Positions 34,116 to 43,496 of a stretch of 64,000 nt of DNA are shown here, one piece after another. Location: the NCBI RefSeq assembly GCF_003122205.1, contig NZ_QEYE01000005.1:1-64000 (forward strand). The letters run 5' to 3'. The notes below the pieces were generated by a model. That model was not told the DNA's origin. It did not search any database and saw only the letters and a list, made by a program, of their open reading frames with translations. Source of the DNA: Maritimibacter sp. 55A14 (GTDB taxonomy: Bacteria; Pseudomonadota; Alphaproteobacteria; Rhodobacterales; Rhodobacteraceae). The first letter of the stretch is position 1, and every line of letters starts with the position of its first letter. The translations under genes were made by a program, and so were the position numbers.

Positions 34116-34700
34116 ATGCGCAAGATACAGGTTCAGGGCGTCCACCATATCACGCTGGTGGGCGCGGACCGGCAGACCAGCATCGACTTCTGGGAAGGCG
34201 TGCTGGGGATGCCCTTCATCTTCGAACAACCCAACCTCGACCGCCGCTCCGAAAGCCATCTCTATTTCGACCCCGGCGATGGGCGGCTGATCACCGTCTT
34301 CTGCGACGACGCGCGCAAGCCGGGTGGCACCGCCGTCCCGCAGGACACTGGCGCGCTGCATCACCTTGCCTTCGCGGTCAGCCGGGCGAGCTTCACGCAG
34401 GCCATCGAGCGGCTGGAGGCCCGCGGCATCCGCCATTCCGGCCCCAAGGATCGCGGCTTCATGGATTCGCTCTATTTCCGCGACCCGCTGGGGCTGCTGC
34501 TGGAACTGGCCTGCTACCGGTTCACCCCGCCCGCGGGCGCGAGCCATGCGGACGTGCTGATGGAGGCACACCGTATCCGCGTGGCGCGCGGCGACAGCCA
34601 TATCCAGGACGTCCATCTGGCCGACGCGGTCGCGGCGCTGACCGAGCGCAGCCGCGACAGCCTGTCGGAGGATCGCGGCCCGCGCAATCCCTACGGCTGA
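34116..34700 (+). CDS. VOC-superfamily protein (glyoxalase/extradiol dioxygenase fold)
   Basis: A 194-residue vicinal oxygen chelate protein. The first module shows the metal histidine in GVHHITLVGADRQT near residue 8 and DFWEGVLGMPF; the second shows LHHLAFAV near 80 and the metal glutamate in GLLLELACY near 130. A charged C-terminal tail of some 50 residues follows. Start 34116 has GGAGG five bases upstream. It lies 16 bases after the PuuB-like gene. It could isomerise, open or lyse a product of the amine pathway; reaction unknown. Confidence 0.82.
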   Translation: MRKIQVQGVHHITLVGADRQTSIDFWEGVLGMPFIFEQPNLDRRSESHLYFDPGDGRLITVFCDDARKPGGTAVPQDTGALHHLAFAVSRASFTQAIERLEARGIRHSGPKDRGFMDSLYFRDPLGLLLELACYRFTPPAGASHADVLMEAHRIRVARGDSHIQDVHLADAVAALTERSRDSLSEDRGPRNPYG

Positions 34701-34713
34701 GCCGCACCGGGCG

Positions 34714-35688
34714 TCAGCGCGCGAAGCGGATCGGCAGGCGGAACGGATGCGCGGCACCCGGCAGCCCGTCGGGCGCCGGAGGGAACGGCCCGGCCCGGCG
34801 CACCGCATCGAGCGCCACGCCGTCGAGCCGCGGATCGCCGGAGCCCTGTACGACCCGCACCGCGCGCAAGCCCCCGTCGCGCGCCACGACAAGCTCCACC
34901 ACCACGCGGCCGGACATTCCCCTGACCTGCCGCTTGCTGCGTTCGATCCGGGCGCGGATTTGTCCGCCCCATTCCGCGATCAGTGTGCGCCGAGCGCCGC
35001 TCGTGAGGCCCGGCTCGGCGGCCGGTGCCGGCGTGGCCGCGGTTTGGCCGCGTCCCTTACCCGCCGCGCGTTGCGGCGCGGCGGCGGCGGGTTGCGACGC
35101 GGCCTCCGACGCATCAGGGCGCGCGCGTGGGCGCAGCGTATCCGCGTCGGCGTGGCGCAGATCGACCGGCGGCTCGGGGGGCGCGGGCGCAGGCTCCGGC
35201 GGCTGGACGACGGCCGGATCGGGCGCGCGGCGGGCAGCGGGCTCGGGCGGGGCTCTCTGCTCCGGTATGTCCGGGGCCACAGCGGCTTCGGGCTGCGGGC
35301 CTTGCGTCGGAGTGTCCGGCAGCAGGGGCAAGGGTGCGCGGGCGGGTGGCACTGGCGGATCGGCGCGCGGCGGTCGGGGCGTATCGGGCACCGGCGCATC
35401 ACGGCTCAGCACCGCTACTCTGTCGGCGCGCGGAAGCGTCTCGGGCAGCCGGTCGGGCACCGGGGCGGCCGCATGGTCTACCCTCTCGGCAACCTCGGGC
35501 GGGCGCGCCCATTCCGACACCGCGCGCGCCACATCCGGGGGCGCAGCGCCCAGGCTCGCGCTCGCCTGCCCGCCCGCGCCCGCGCCCTGCCGCGACGCGC
35601 CGGGATCGGGCGCGTTCACCGCGAAGATGGCAACGTGCAGCCCGGCGGCGAGCGACAGGAAGCCCAGCATCTCCAGTGCCTGTCTCAT
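34714..35688 (-). CDS. tonB: TonB-type energy transducer
   Basis: A 324-residue TonB. It has one N-terminal membrane anchor (MLGFLSLAAGLHVAIFAVN, residues 7-25), a long Pro/Ala/Arg-rich periplasm-spanning stretch (about 60-220), and a C-terminal TonB domain with SGRVVVELVVARDGGL near residue 260 and RRAGPFPPAPDG near 300. It passes the proton-motive force to the outer-membrane receptor encoded in the same operon. Its start overlaps the second exbD stop (ATGA). Last gene of the cobalamin operon. Confidence 0.9.
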   Translation of the reverse strand: MRQALEMLGFLSLAAGLHVAIFAVNAPDPGASRQGAGAGGQASASLGAAPPDVARAVSEWARPPEVAERVDHAAAPVPDRLPETLPRADRVAVLSRDAPVPDTPRPPRADPPVPPARAPLPLLPDTPTQGPQPEAAVAPDIPEQRAPPEPAARRAPDPAVVQPPEPAPAPPEPPVDLRHADADTLRPRARPDASEAASQPAAAAPQRAAGKGRGQTAATPAPAAEPGLTSGARRTLIAEWGGQIRARIERSKRQVRGMSGRVVVELVVARDGGLRAVRVVQGSGDPRLDGVALDAVRRAGPFPPAPDGLPGAAHPFRLPIRFAR

Positions 35689-36071
35689 CGCGCCACCGTC
35701 ACAAGCTCCACCCGGTCCTGACCGGCCGCCGCCAGCCGCGGCAACAGCGCCGCGACATGCGAGGCCGCGACGCCCGCATCGGCCCGTAGCCGCAGCGGCC
35801 CGGCGTCGCGCGGCCGGGTGGCCAGCGCAGCGAAGACCGCCAGGCCGCGCGCAGCACCATAGGCAAGGCTCCCGTCGGCGGCGAGATGCAGGACCGTCCC
35901 GGCCTCCGCCCCGGCTGCGGGGGCATCGGCGCGGGGCGGCGTGACTTCGACCGGCGGCGGCGGCGCGATCTCGGCCGTCATCAGGAAGAAGATCAGCAGC
36001 AGGAAGACCACGTTGATCATCGGCACGATGTTCTCGCGCGGGCGGGTCTGCGGGGCGGGGCCGAAATCCAT
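35685..36071 (-). CDS. exbD: ExbD/TolR family protein (second copy)
   Basis: A 128-residue ExbD-type protein: a short cytoplasmic N-terminus, one membrane helix INVVFLLLIFFLMT near residues 19-32 with the proton-path Asp position replaced by Asn (PMINVVFLLL), then a small periplasmic domain. The usual motif is PLIDVVF; the first exbD copy keeps the Asp. Start 36071 gives the normal length. The pair of different ExbD proteins likely forms a mixed dimer within ExbB, with only one chain carrying the Asp. Confidence 0.85.
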   Translation of the reverse strand: MDFGPAPQTRPRENIVPMINVVFLLLIFFLMTAEIAPPPPVEVTPPRADAPAAGAEAGTVLHLAADGSLAYGAARGLAVFAALATRPRDAGPLRLRADAGVAASHVAALLPRLAAAGQDRVELVTVAR

Positions 36072-36076
36072 CGCGC

Positions 36077-36454
36077 CTACTCCACCATCAGAAGCCGCGT
36101 GTGACCGGCGGAGCGCAGCGCCTCCATCACATCGACGAGGCGTTGCAGGCTGACCTCCGGCGCGGGCCGCAGCACCACCGGGTCGGAAGCGGTTTCGGTG
36201 AGCCCCTCCAGCCGTGCCAACAGCGCCGGGCGCGCCAGCGCCACGCCGTTCAGCCTGAGCGTCTCCGCCCCGATCTCCACCAGCCGCGGCGGCCCGGACC
36301 AGGCCGCGCCCTGCCCGCCGGTGTCGAGAGCGATCCCGCCCTCCTGCCCGAACCGTGCTGCCAGCATGAAGAAGACGAGCAGCAGGAAGACCACGTCGAT
36401 CATCGGCGTGAGGCTGGGCCGGCGTGGCCGGCGCGGGGGGCCAAAGGCGAACAT
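36077..36454 (-). CDS. exbD: ExbD/TolR family protein (first copy)
   Basis: A 125-residue ExbD-type protein with the standard membrane motif LTPMIDVVFLLLVFFML near residues 14-30, including the essential Asp of the proton path. A basic N-terminus (GPPRRPRRPS) sits in the cytoplasm and the C-terminal half is periplasmic. The start at 36454 follows a GGAAGG-rich stretch; an ATG at 36496 is possible but poorly placed. It lies between exbB and the second exbD copy, six bases before the latter's start. Confidence 0.85.
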   Translation of the reverse strand: MFAFGPPRRPRRPSLTPMIDVVFLLLVFFMLAARFGQEGGIALDTGGQGAAWSGPPRLVEIGAETLRLNGVALARPALLARLEGLTETASDPVVLRPAPEVSLQRLVDVMEALRSAGHTRLLMVE

Positions 36455-36500
36455 CAGCCCGCCTTCCGCCTGCGTGCCGGAGATATCGCTGCACATCCTG

Positions 36501-37163
36501 TCATACCGGTGCCCCGGCCTGTATGCCCACCCGCGCAGCGGCCAGGAAGAGCCGCGTCGCCAGGTCCTCCATGTCATGCTGGGCGCGCGCGGCCACGCTC
36601 TCGAACCAGCCCAAGGCCAGCGCCGCGGGGATCGCCACGGCCATGCCCGCCGCTGTGGTCAGCAGCGCCTCCCATATGCCGCCCGCCAGCGCCGCCGGAT
36701 CGGCGCGCGTGCCGCTCTCCTCCAGCGTCTGGAAGGCTTCGATCATGCCCAGGACCGTGCCCAGCAGACCCAGGAGCGGCGCGATCGTGGCGATGAGTTC
36801 CAGTGCGCGCAAGCCGGTGCGGGCCTCGGCAAGCAGACCGCGGGCGACGCGTGTCGTCTCCTCCCGCGCGGCGGTCTCCGGCAGGCCGTCCTCCAGCGCC
36901 GCCATCGCCGCGCGCACCAGCCGCGCGCGCAGGCCGAGACGACCGGCCAGAACCTTCCGCGCGCCATCCCGGTCCCGCCCCTGCCAGAGCGCGACCGCGC
37001 GTTCCGCCCGCGCGCCCGCCCAGGCGCCCAGCACCATCAGCCGCCAAGTCTTCCACAGGATCAGCGCCAGGGTCGCGACAGATAGCGCCGCGATCACCCA
37101 GATCGCTACCCCGCCCTTGTCGAGGAACGCCGCCAGCGCGCCCGGTACCGCCTGCATGTCCAT
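36501..37163 (-). CDS. exbB: ExbB/MotA/TolQ proton channel protein
   Basis: A 220-residue inner-membrane protein with three hydrophobic segments: VAIWVIAALSVATLALIL near residue 20, the IATIAPLLGLLGTVLGMI segment near 122, and EALLTTAAGMAVAIPAAL near 164, the last two being the ExbB/TolQ signature helices. It forms the pentameric channel that drives TonB. The start is ATG at 37163, overlapping the upstream stop (GTGATG), with GGGGGAA before it. Fits the B12 uptake operon as its dedicated energy unit. Confidence 0.9.
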   Translation of the reverse strand: MDMQAVPGALAAFLDKGGVAIWVIAALSVATLALILWKTWRLMVLGAWAGARAERAVALWQGRDRDGARKVLAGRLGLRARLVRAAMAALEDGLPETAAREETTRVARGLLAEARTGLRALELIATIAPLLGLLGTVLGMIEAFQTLEESGTRADPAALAGGIWEALLTTAAGMAVAIPAALALGWFESVAARAQHDMEDLATRLFLAAARVGIQAGAPV

Positions 37164-37959
37164 CACGATGTTCCCCCGCCATGCTCCGGCCCCCAGAGGG
37201 CCGTCAGAATTCCGTCCAGCCCGTCGGTCAGCGCCGCCGGGCCGGGCTGCAGCAGAAGCGGCGACTTGATCTCATGGATCCGGCCCTGCCGCACTGCCGG
37301 GATCGCGTCCCAGCCCGGCCGCGCAGCGATCTTCTCGGGCCGCACCTTCTTGCCGCACCAAGAGGCTATGATGACATCGGGAGCGGCGGCAATCACCTCG
37401 TCGGGTGACGGGATGCGCGCCGAGGCCGACTGCGCGCGGGCGCGGTCCGGGAAGATGTCCTGACCGCCCGCTATGCCCACCAGTTCCGACACCCAGCCGA
37501 TGCCGGAAATCAGCGGCGCGTCCCATTCCTCGATCCAGACGCGCGGTCGGCAGGGGCGCGCGGTGGCGGCGATGCGTGCCAGCCGGGCTTCGAGCCGCTC
37601 CGCCAACGCCTCGGCCCGGTCGCCCGCCCCTACCATCGCGCCGAGGCTGCGGATCATCGCCAGGATGCCCGCCACGTCCCTTTGGTTGAAGGCATGGACC
37701 GCAACGCCGGCGCGGATCAGTTCCGCCGCGATATCGGCCTGAAGATCCGAGAAGGTGAGCACCAGGTCCGGCTCCAGCGCCAGTACCTTCGGGATATCGG
37801 CCGAGGTGAAGGCCGAAACGCGCGGCTTTTCCCGGCGCACGCGGGCCGGGCGCACTGCGTAACCCGAGACGCCGACGATGCGCGCCTCCTCGCCAAGCAG
37901 ATAGAGCGTCTCGACCGTCTCTTCGGTCAGGCAGACGATGCGTTCGGGCGGAAAGCGCC

Positions 37960-37963
<4 letters not shown>
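37163..37963 (-). CDS. BtuF/FepB-type metal-complex binding protein lacking a signal peptide
   Basis: A 266-residue protein of the helical-backbone metal receptor family (COG0614 type), with the domain-1 start ERIVCLTEETVETLYLLG at residue 8 and EPDLVLTFSDLQADIA near 65. Unlike a classical BtuF it has no N-terminal signal sequence: it begins MRRFPPERIVCL. The start codon overlaps the btuD-like stop, so the true N-terminus cannot be much longer. It may stay in the cytoplasm and bind cobalamin, or carry an unusual export route. A separate signal-bearing BtuF-like gene is in the same operon. Confidence 0.8.
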
Positions 37964-38717
<754 letters not shown>

Positions 38718-38721
<4 letters not shown>

Positions 38722-39707
38722 ATTCCGGCCCGCCTTGTGCGCCAGATCAGATGCAGGAAAAGCGGCGCGCCCACCAGCGCGGTCAGCACGCCCAGCTTCA
38801 GGTCGCGGTCTGGCGCGATCAGGCGCACCGCGATATCGGCGGCCAGCACCATCGCCGCGCCGCCCAAGGCCGAGGCCGTCAGGAGCCGCGAGGGCCGCGC
38901 GCCCACCAGCGGACGCAGGAGATGCGGCACCACCAGCCCGACAAAACCGATGGCGCCGGCAACCGCCGTGGCGGCCCCCACCGAGGCGGCCACGCCCAGC
39001 ACCAGAACCAGCCGCATCCGGCCCAGCCGGATGCCCAGCGCGCCGGCGGCGTCCTCGCCCAGCGTCAGCGCGTCGAGCCCGCGGCCCAGCGTGGCCAGCA
39101 TGGTCCAGCCCAGCGCCATGAAGGGCAGAGCCAGCCAGACATGCACCATCGAGCGGTCGGCGAGCGAACCCAGCAGCCAGAAGACGATCTCGGCCGCGGC
39201 ATAGGGATTGGGCGAGAGATTGAGCACCAGCGCCATCAGCGCCCCGGCCAGCGCGCTGACGGCGATCCCGGCGAGGATAAGCGTCAAGGACGCACCGTAA
39301 GGCCCTGCCAACATAAGCAAAATCAGGACCGATACCAGCGCGCCGCCGAGCCCCGAGAGCGGCAGGGCCAGCGCGAACGCCGCCGCCAGCCCGGTTTGCA
39401 GCGCCAGCACGGCGCCCAGCGCGGCGGAGGAGGTGACGCCGATCAGCCCAGGCTCGGCCAGCGGGTTGCGCAGATAGCCCTGCATCGCCGCGCCGGCGAG
39501 GCCGAGGCTCGCCCCCACCATGACGCCCAGCAGCGCGCGCGGCAGGCGGATCTCGCGCATCACCAGCACCGCCGCCTCGCCCTCGCCGCGCACAAGCGCC
39601 GAGAGGCTCTCGCCCAGCCCCAGCGCCGCGGGGCCGGTCACCAGCGAGACCGTGAAGAGCCCGGCCACCAGCAACGCCAGCGCGGGGAGAAGCAGCGCGG
39701 GCCTCAT
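38718..39707 (-). CDS. btuC: ABC transporter permease, BtuC/FecCD family
   Basis: A 329-residue permease with about nine to ten hydrophobic segments. Family marks are RLPRALLGVMVGASLGLAGA near residue 54, GYLRNPLAEPGLIGV near 77, and the ATPase-docking VGAIGFVGLVVPH-type block, here AGAIGFVGLVVPHLLRP near 245. BtuC-type permeases form homodimers and import cobalamin or ferric siderophores. Both ends overlap neighbours by four bases. Confidence 0.88.
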
Positions 39708-40546
39708 CGCCCCGCCTCGCGCAGCCGAACCAGCCCGGCGACCGCGCCCAGCAGATGCGGCGTGCCGCAGACCCAGCGCGCGCCGCTTCGCGCCCGGTGG
39801 CCCTGTGCGACCCGCCGCAGCGCGGGGTGATCGAGCAGCGCCTCCGACCGCGACTGCCCGCCATAGCGGCGCGGGGTGACAACCAGATCGGGCCGCGCCA
39901 GGACCAGTTCCTCCAGCGCCAGTGCGCCGCCACCCGCGCGCCCCAGCGCGGCGGCGAGGTTGGTATATCCGGCGGCGTCCAGTATCTCGCCCGCCAGCGT
40001 GGCGTTGCCCGAGGTGTAGCCGCCCGCGCCGTAAAGCACCGCCTCGGGCCGCAGATCCGGGCTACGGGCGCGCAAGGCCGCCAGCCGCGCGTCGAAATCG
40101 GCGATCATCGCCGCGGCCTCGGCCTCGCGCTCCAGCAGCCGGCCCATACGGCGCAGATGCGCGCGCGCGTCGGCAAAGGAGGTCTCGGGCGGGAAGACCT
40201 CCACCCGTATGCCCAGCCGGCGCAGCATATCGACGCTGGCCTGCGCAGTATAGCTACCGGCCAGCACCAGATCGGGCTTCATCAGGAAAATCCGTTCCGC
40301 CTGCCCACGGTTGAGCGGATAGGCCCGCGCCGCGTCGGCCATGGCCGAACTCATCGGGTCGGCGGCCAGGTGCGAGACCGAGACAAGCTGTCCCGGCGCG
40401 GCCAGCAGCATCGCCATCTGATCCGTGCAGAGATTCATCGACACCACCCGCTCGGGCGCCGCCGCAGCCGGAAGCGCCGCGCCCAGCCAGAAGCCGAGCG
40501 CGGCGAGAAGCGCGCAGAGATCAGAACGACGCGCGGACACCGGCAT
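39704..40546 (-). CDS. btuF: Periplasmic cobalamin-binding protein, BtuF-like
   Basis: A 280-residue binding protein with a clear Sec signal: basic start MPVSARRSDL, hydrophobic core CALLAALGFWLGAAL, then a PAAAA cleavage region. The mature part begins ERVVSMNLCTDQMAML and has the two lobes joined by a long helix (SFADARAHLRRMGRLLEREAEAAAMI near 120-145). The start at 40546 lies inside the 3' end of the receptor gene (26-base overlap), which gives the signal peptide exactly. It delivers the ligand to the BtuC/BtuD pair. Confidence 0.87.
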   Translation of the reverse strand: MPVSARRSDLCALLAALGFWLGAALPAAAAPERVVSMNLCTDQMAMLLAAPGQLVSVSHLAADPMSSAMADAARAYPLNRGQAERIFLMKPDLVLAGSYTAQASVDMLRRLGIRVEVFPPETSFADARAHLRRMGRLLEREAEAAAMIADFDARLAALRARSPDLRPEAVLYGAGGYTSGNATLAGEILDAAGYTNLAAALGRAGGGALALEELVLARPDLVVTPRRYGGQSRSEALLDHPALRRVAQGHRARSGARWVCGTPHLLGAVAGLVRLREAGR

Positions 40547-42374
40547 AGAACGCACGGTCCGACGTACCGAAGCCGCGAACCACCTGATATTCCTCATCAA
40601 AGAGGTTTTCGATGCGGAAATAAACCTCCGCCTCGTCGGTCACCGCGTAGGTGAGCGACGCATCCACCACCGTGTAGTCGGGCAGTTCCGCCGGCGTACC
40701 GATATCCAGTAGGTCGGCGACATACTGCACCGTCACCCGGCCCGCGAGCCGGTCGGTGACATCGGCCTCCGCGCCCAGCAGCAGGTCGTGGCGCGGCACG
40801 CGCAGCAGCCGCGGGCCCGCGGCGGTCTCGGCCTCGGTATAGGTGTAGTTGCCGAAAAGCGCGATCCGCTCGCCAATGGGCAGCCGCCCGGAAAGCTCGA
40901 CGCCCGACGTCTCGGTCGTGCCGGGCACCTGCCGGAACTGACCGGTGAAGGGGTTGGGGAAAGTGGTGAGCGTGACAAACTCGATCAGATCGTCGATCTC
41001 GGTATAGAAGGCGGTCAGCTTGACGTTGCCGCCATTGTCGAAATGCCGTTCGACGCCGAGTTCGTAGCTGACCGAGGTCTCCTCCTTCAGGCCGGGATTG
41101 CCGAACTGGCTGTCGAACCGCTCGAAGAGCGAGGGCGCGCGAAAGCCGGTGCCGGCCACGGCGCGCAGCACCCAGCCCTCGGCGGGCCGCCAGGCGGCCG
41201 AGGCGCGGCCGGTGACGCGGCTGCCGAAGCCGGAATGATCGTCGAGCCGCGCGGCTACCGACAGGTCGAGCGTATCGGTAGCCGCCAGAAGCGCCTGCGC
41301 GAAGACCGCGCGGGTGATCTGGCTGCCGGTATTCGTGCTGGTGTCGAAGCCCTCGTCGGTCCAGTCGCCGCCGAAGACCAGCTTCAGGCTCTCGCCCAGA
41401 TCGGCCAGGCCCTTGTAGCTCAACTCCACCCGGTCGCCCACGAAACGGCTGTTCGTGGTGCCGAAGGCCGTCGTGCCCGTGGTGTGCCGGTCATTCTCGA
41501 AATAGCTGGCCGCGAATGTGTGCGTGACTGCCCCGGTGGTGAGATCGGCAAAGCCGCGCAGGCCCCAGGTTTCGCCCTCGGTTTCCTCATCGGGGGTGCC
41601 GTCGCCGCCGAACTCGTCGAACTCCACCTCGCTGTCCTCGTAGAAACCCGAGGCGCCGACGCGCAGCGTGTCTGTCAGGTCGTAAGCCCCGGTGAAGGAG
41701 AGCCGCGTCGCCTCGAACCCGTCGTCTTCGGTGTTGCCCTGGTTCTCGTCGGCCGCCGAGAAGCCGTTGGTCTGCACCCGCGAGAGCGTCAGCGCCATCT
41801 CCCCCCGGTCCGCCAGGGTCGAAACATTGAGACTGCCGCGCAGCGTGTCGTAGCTGCCGCCCTCGGCCTCGACGCTGGTCACCGTACCGTTCTCGGTCGC
41901 GCGGTTGGTGGAAATGTCGATCACCCCGGCGATCGCCTCGGAGCCGTAGAGCGCCGATTGCGAGCCCTTGATCACCTCCACCCGGCCGATGCCCGCCGTC
42001 GTCAGACGGCCAAAATCGAAACCCGTCTGGCCCAGCGAGGGATCGGTCACGTCGATGCCGTCGATGCGCACGCCCAGGTAACGCTGCCCCGACAGGCCGC
42101 GCACGCGCACGTTGGTCGCCGCACCCAGCCCGCCATCGGAGGCCACGCTGATGCCCGACATCCCGTCCAGCACATCGGCCACGCGGGTCTTGCCGGCCTT
42201 TTCCAGTTCCTCGCGGGTGATGATGCTGAAGCTCGCGCCGGTGCGCGCGGCCTCGGTCGCGTCGAGATTGGCCGCGAACACGATCTCGTCGAGCGTGAAG
42301 GGGTCCTGTGCCAGGGCGACGGCCGGGACCAGCCCGGTAACCAGCGCGCCGATCGCGGTGAGTGTCCTGCGCAT
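40521..42374 (-). CDS. btuB: TonB-dependent outer-membrane receptor, BtuB-like
   Basis: A 617-residue outer-membrane barrel, close to BtuB in size (614). Signal peptide residues 1-22 (ending PAVALAQ), TonB box region FTLDEIVF near 26, plug domain 50-160 (VADVLDGMSGISV, GSQSALYGSEAIAGVID), then 22-strand barrel ending in the typical aromatic AGVRASF. A cobalamin riboswitch precedes it on the same strand, which identifies the ligand as a corrinoid. The ribosome site AGGAAAGGA lies 11 bases upstream of the ATG. It is first in a nine-gene operon. Confidence 0.9.
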   Translation of the reverse strand: MRRTLTAIGALVTGLVPAVALAQDPFTLDEIVFAANLDATEAARTGASFSIITREELEKAGKTRVADVLDGMSGISVASDGGLGAATNVRVRGLSGQRYLGVRIDGIDVTDPSLGQTGFDFGRLTTAGIGRVEVIKGSQSALYGSEAIAGVIDISTNRATENGTVTSVEAEGGSYDTLRGSLNVSTLADRGEMALTLSRVQTNGFSAADENQGNTEDDGFEATRLSFTGAYDLTDTLRVGASGFYEDSEVEFDEFGGDGTPDEETEGETWGLRGFADLTTGAVTHTFAASYFENDRHTTGTTAFGTTNSRFVGDRVELSYKGLADLGESLKLVFGGDWTDEGFDTSTNTGSQITRAVFAQALLAATDTLDLSVAARLDDHSGFGSRVTGRASAAWRPAEGWVLRAVAGTGFRAPSLFERFDSQFGNPGLKEETSVSYELGVERHFDNGGNVKLTAFYTEIDDLIEFVTLTTFPNPFTGQFRQVPGTTETSGVELSGRLPIGERIALFGNYTYTEAETAAGPRLLRVPRHDLLLGAEADVTDRLAGRVTVQYVADLLDIGTPAELPDYTVVDASLTYAVTDEAEVYFRIENLFDEEYQVVRGFGTSDRAFYAGVRASF

Positions 42375-42447
42375 TTGATGTCCTTTCCTAACGGCACGGG
42401 CCGCGTCCGGTTCCTTTGAGAGGTCCTTGGAAAGGTGCGATCCCCTT

Positions 42448-42479
42448 CCGCAGACGGTGCGAAAGTGTCACCGCTGCGG
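42448..42479 (-). promoter_or_regulatory. Hairpin between riboswitch and btuB (expression platform candidate)
   Basis: CCGCAG-ac-GGTG (42448-42459) pairs with CACC-g-CTGCGG (42469-42479). The stem lies 75 bases upstream of the btuB ATG and 50 bases downstream of the B12 box. There is no U-tract, so it is more likely part of a translational or Rho-linked switch than an intrinsic terminator. Confidence 0.5.
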
Positions 42480-42525
42480 ATCGTCCGCTTCCGCGACGCG
42501 CCCCGCGCCCGGAATGGGTGATCAC

Positions 42526-42712
42526 TTCGGCAGGTCTCCTGGCTTGCGGGTCGCTGCTCCGGCCGGCCTTCCCGGGGGTGTCCCAGTGGCATAGTCAACC
42601 GTCGCTCGCCGCTTACAGTTGCGGGGGCAGCCGTGGAGTGGGACCGAAATTGCGGACCGCACCACGTTCCCTTTTCACCTGCCGCGCAAGCGGCAGGACC
42701 GAAGCGCATTCC
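42526..42712 (-). promoter_or_regulatory. Cobalamin (adenosylcobalamin) riboswitch
   Basis: Read on the minus strand it holds the hallmark elements in order: the GGGAA of the J1/3 zone (complement of 42667-42671) followed by GTGGTGC; the CTGCCCCCGCAACTGTAAGC core (complement of 42611-42630); ATGCCACTGGGA; a second GGGAAGG; and the B12 box AGCCAGGAGACCTGCC (complement of 42529-42544). Cobalamin binding lowers expression of the genes after it. It controls btuB and, by tight gene overlap, the whole 34.7-42.4 kb operon. Confidence 0.97.
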
Positions 42713-42761
42713 GTTTAGCGCATCACATGTGGAAATCAAGCATGAACTGCGGCCGCGCGCG

Positions 42762-43358
42762 TCAGCCCAGCACGTCGAGCGTTCGCGCAATCACCGCGAA
42801 ACGGTCGGAAAGCTCAACCAGCGCGACACGGTGGACAAGCGCGGCCTCGATGACGCCGCCCTGCCCGTCCGGCAGATCGCGGCTGGCGCAGGCGGGCGCC
42901 AGAACCGTGGTGCGAAATCCCAGATCGGTGGCCGCGCGGGCGGTGGAACTCACGCACATATGGGTCATGAACCCGGCCAGTACCAGTTCCTCGCGGCCTG
43001 TTTCGGCCAGCGCCTCGGCCAGCGTGGTGCCGGCGAAGGCGTTGGGCAGGCCCTTCTCGATCTCCGGCTCGCCGGCATGGGGCGCGAGCGCGCCGACGAT
43101 GCGGCCACGCTCGGCCTGCCGGTCGAATAGCCCCCCGGATCGGCCCTTGTGGGCGATGTGGAGCACCGGCGCGCCTTCCGCGCGGGCGCGCGCCAGCAGC
43201 GCCGCGGCCTGCGCCACGGCGGCCTCCGCCCCGGTCACGGCGATCGGGCCGTTGAGGTATTCGTTCTGCATGTCGATCAGCACCACCGCCGTATGGGCGA
43301 GGCGCGGCGGGATCTGATCGGCGCCGGCAAGTTGCAGAAGGGTCTGGGGTGCGGACAT
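42762..43358 (-). CDS. Isochorismatase-family cysteine hydrolase
   Basis: A 198-residue hydrolase. The catalytic triad is visible: Asp in AVVLIDMQNEY near residue 27, Lys in HIAHKGRSGG near 72, and Cys in AGFMTHMCVSSTA near 133, followed by the cis-peptide zone. Members hydrolyse isochorismate, nicotinamide, ureidoacrylate, N-carbamoyl compounds or biuret. Start 43358 (MSAPQT) gives a normal length. It is upstream of nothing in its own direction except the riboswitch region 50 bases on. Next to a pyrimidine-type cluster, an amide of pyrimidine breakdown is possible. Confidence 0.82.
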   Translation of the reverse strand: MSAPQTLLQLAGADQIPPRLAHTAVVLIDMQNEYLNGPIAVTGAEAAVAQAAALLARARAEGAPVLHIAHKGRSGGLFDRQAERGRIVGALAPHAGEPEIEKGLPNAFAGTTLAEALAETGREELVLAGFMTHMCVSSTARAATDLGFRTTVLAPACASRDLPDGQGGVIEAALVHRVALVELSDRFAVIARTLDVLG

Positions 43359-43496
43359 CGGCCTGGGTCTCCTGGTTGCGGCGCCGGGGCGCATTGGCTG
43401 TTGCGGCTGAGCCTATCCCGGCGCGGGGGCGCGCGACAGGGCTTCGCACCGCAGAAATCCTGCCGATCCGTAAGCCCCCCTTACGCGCGACCCGGT

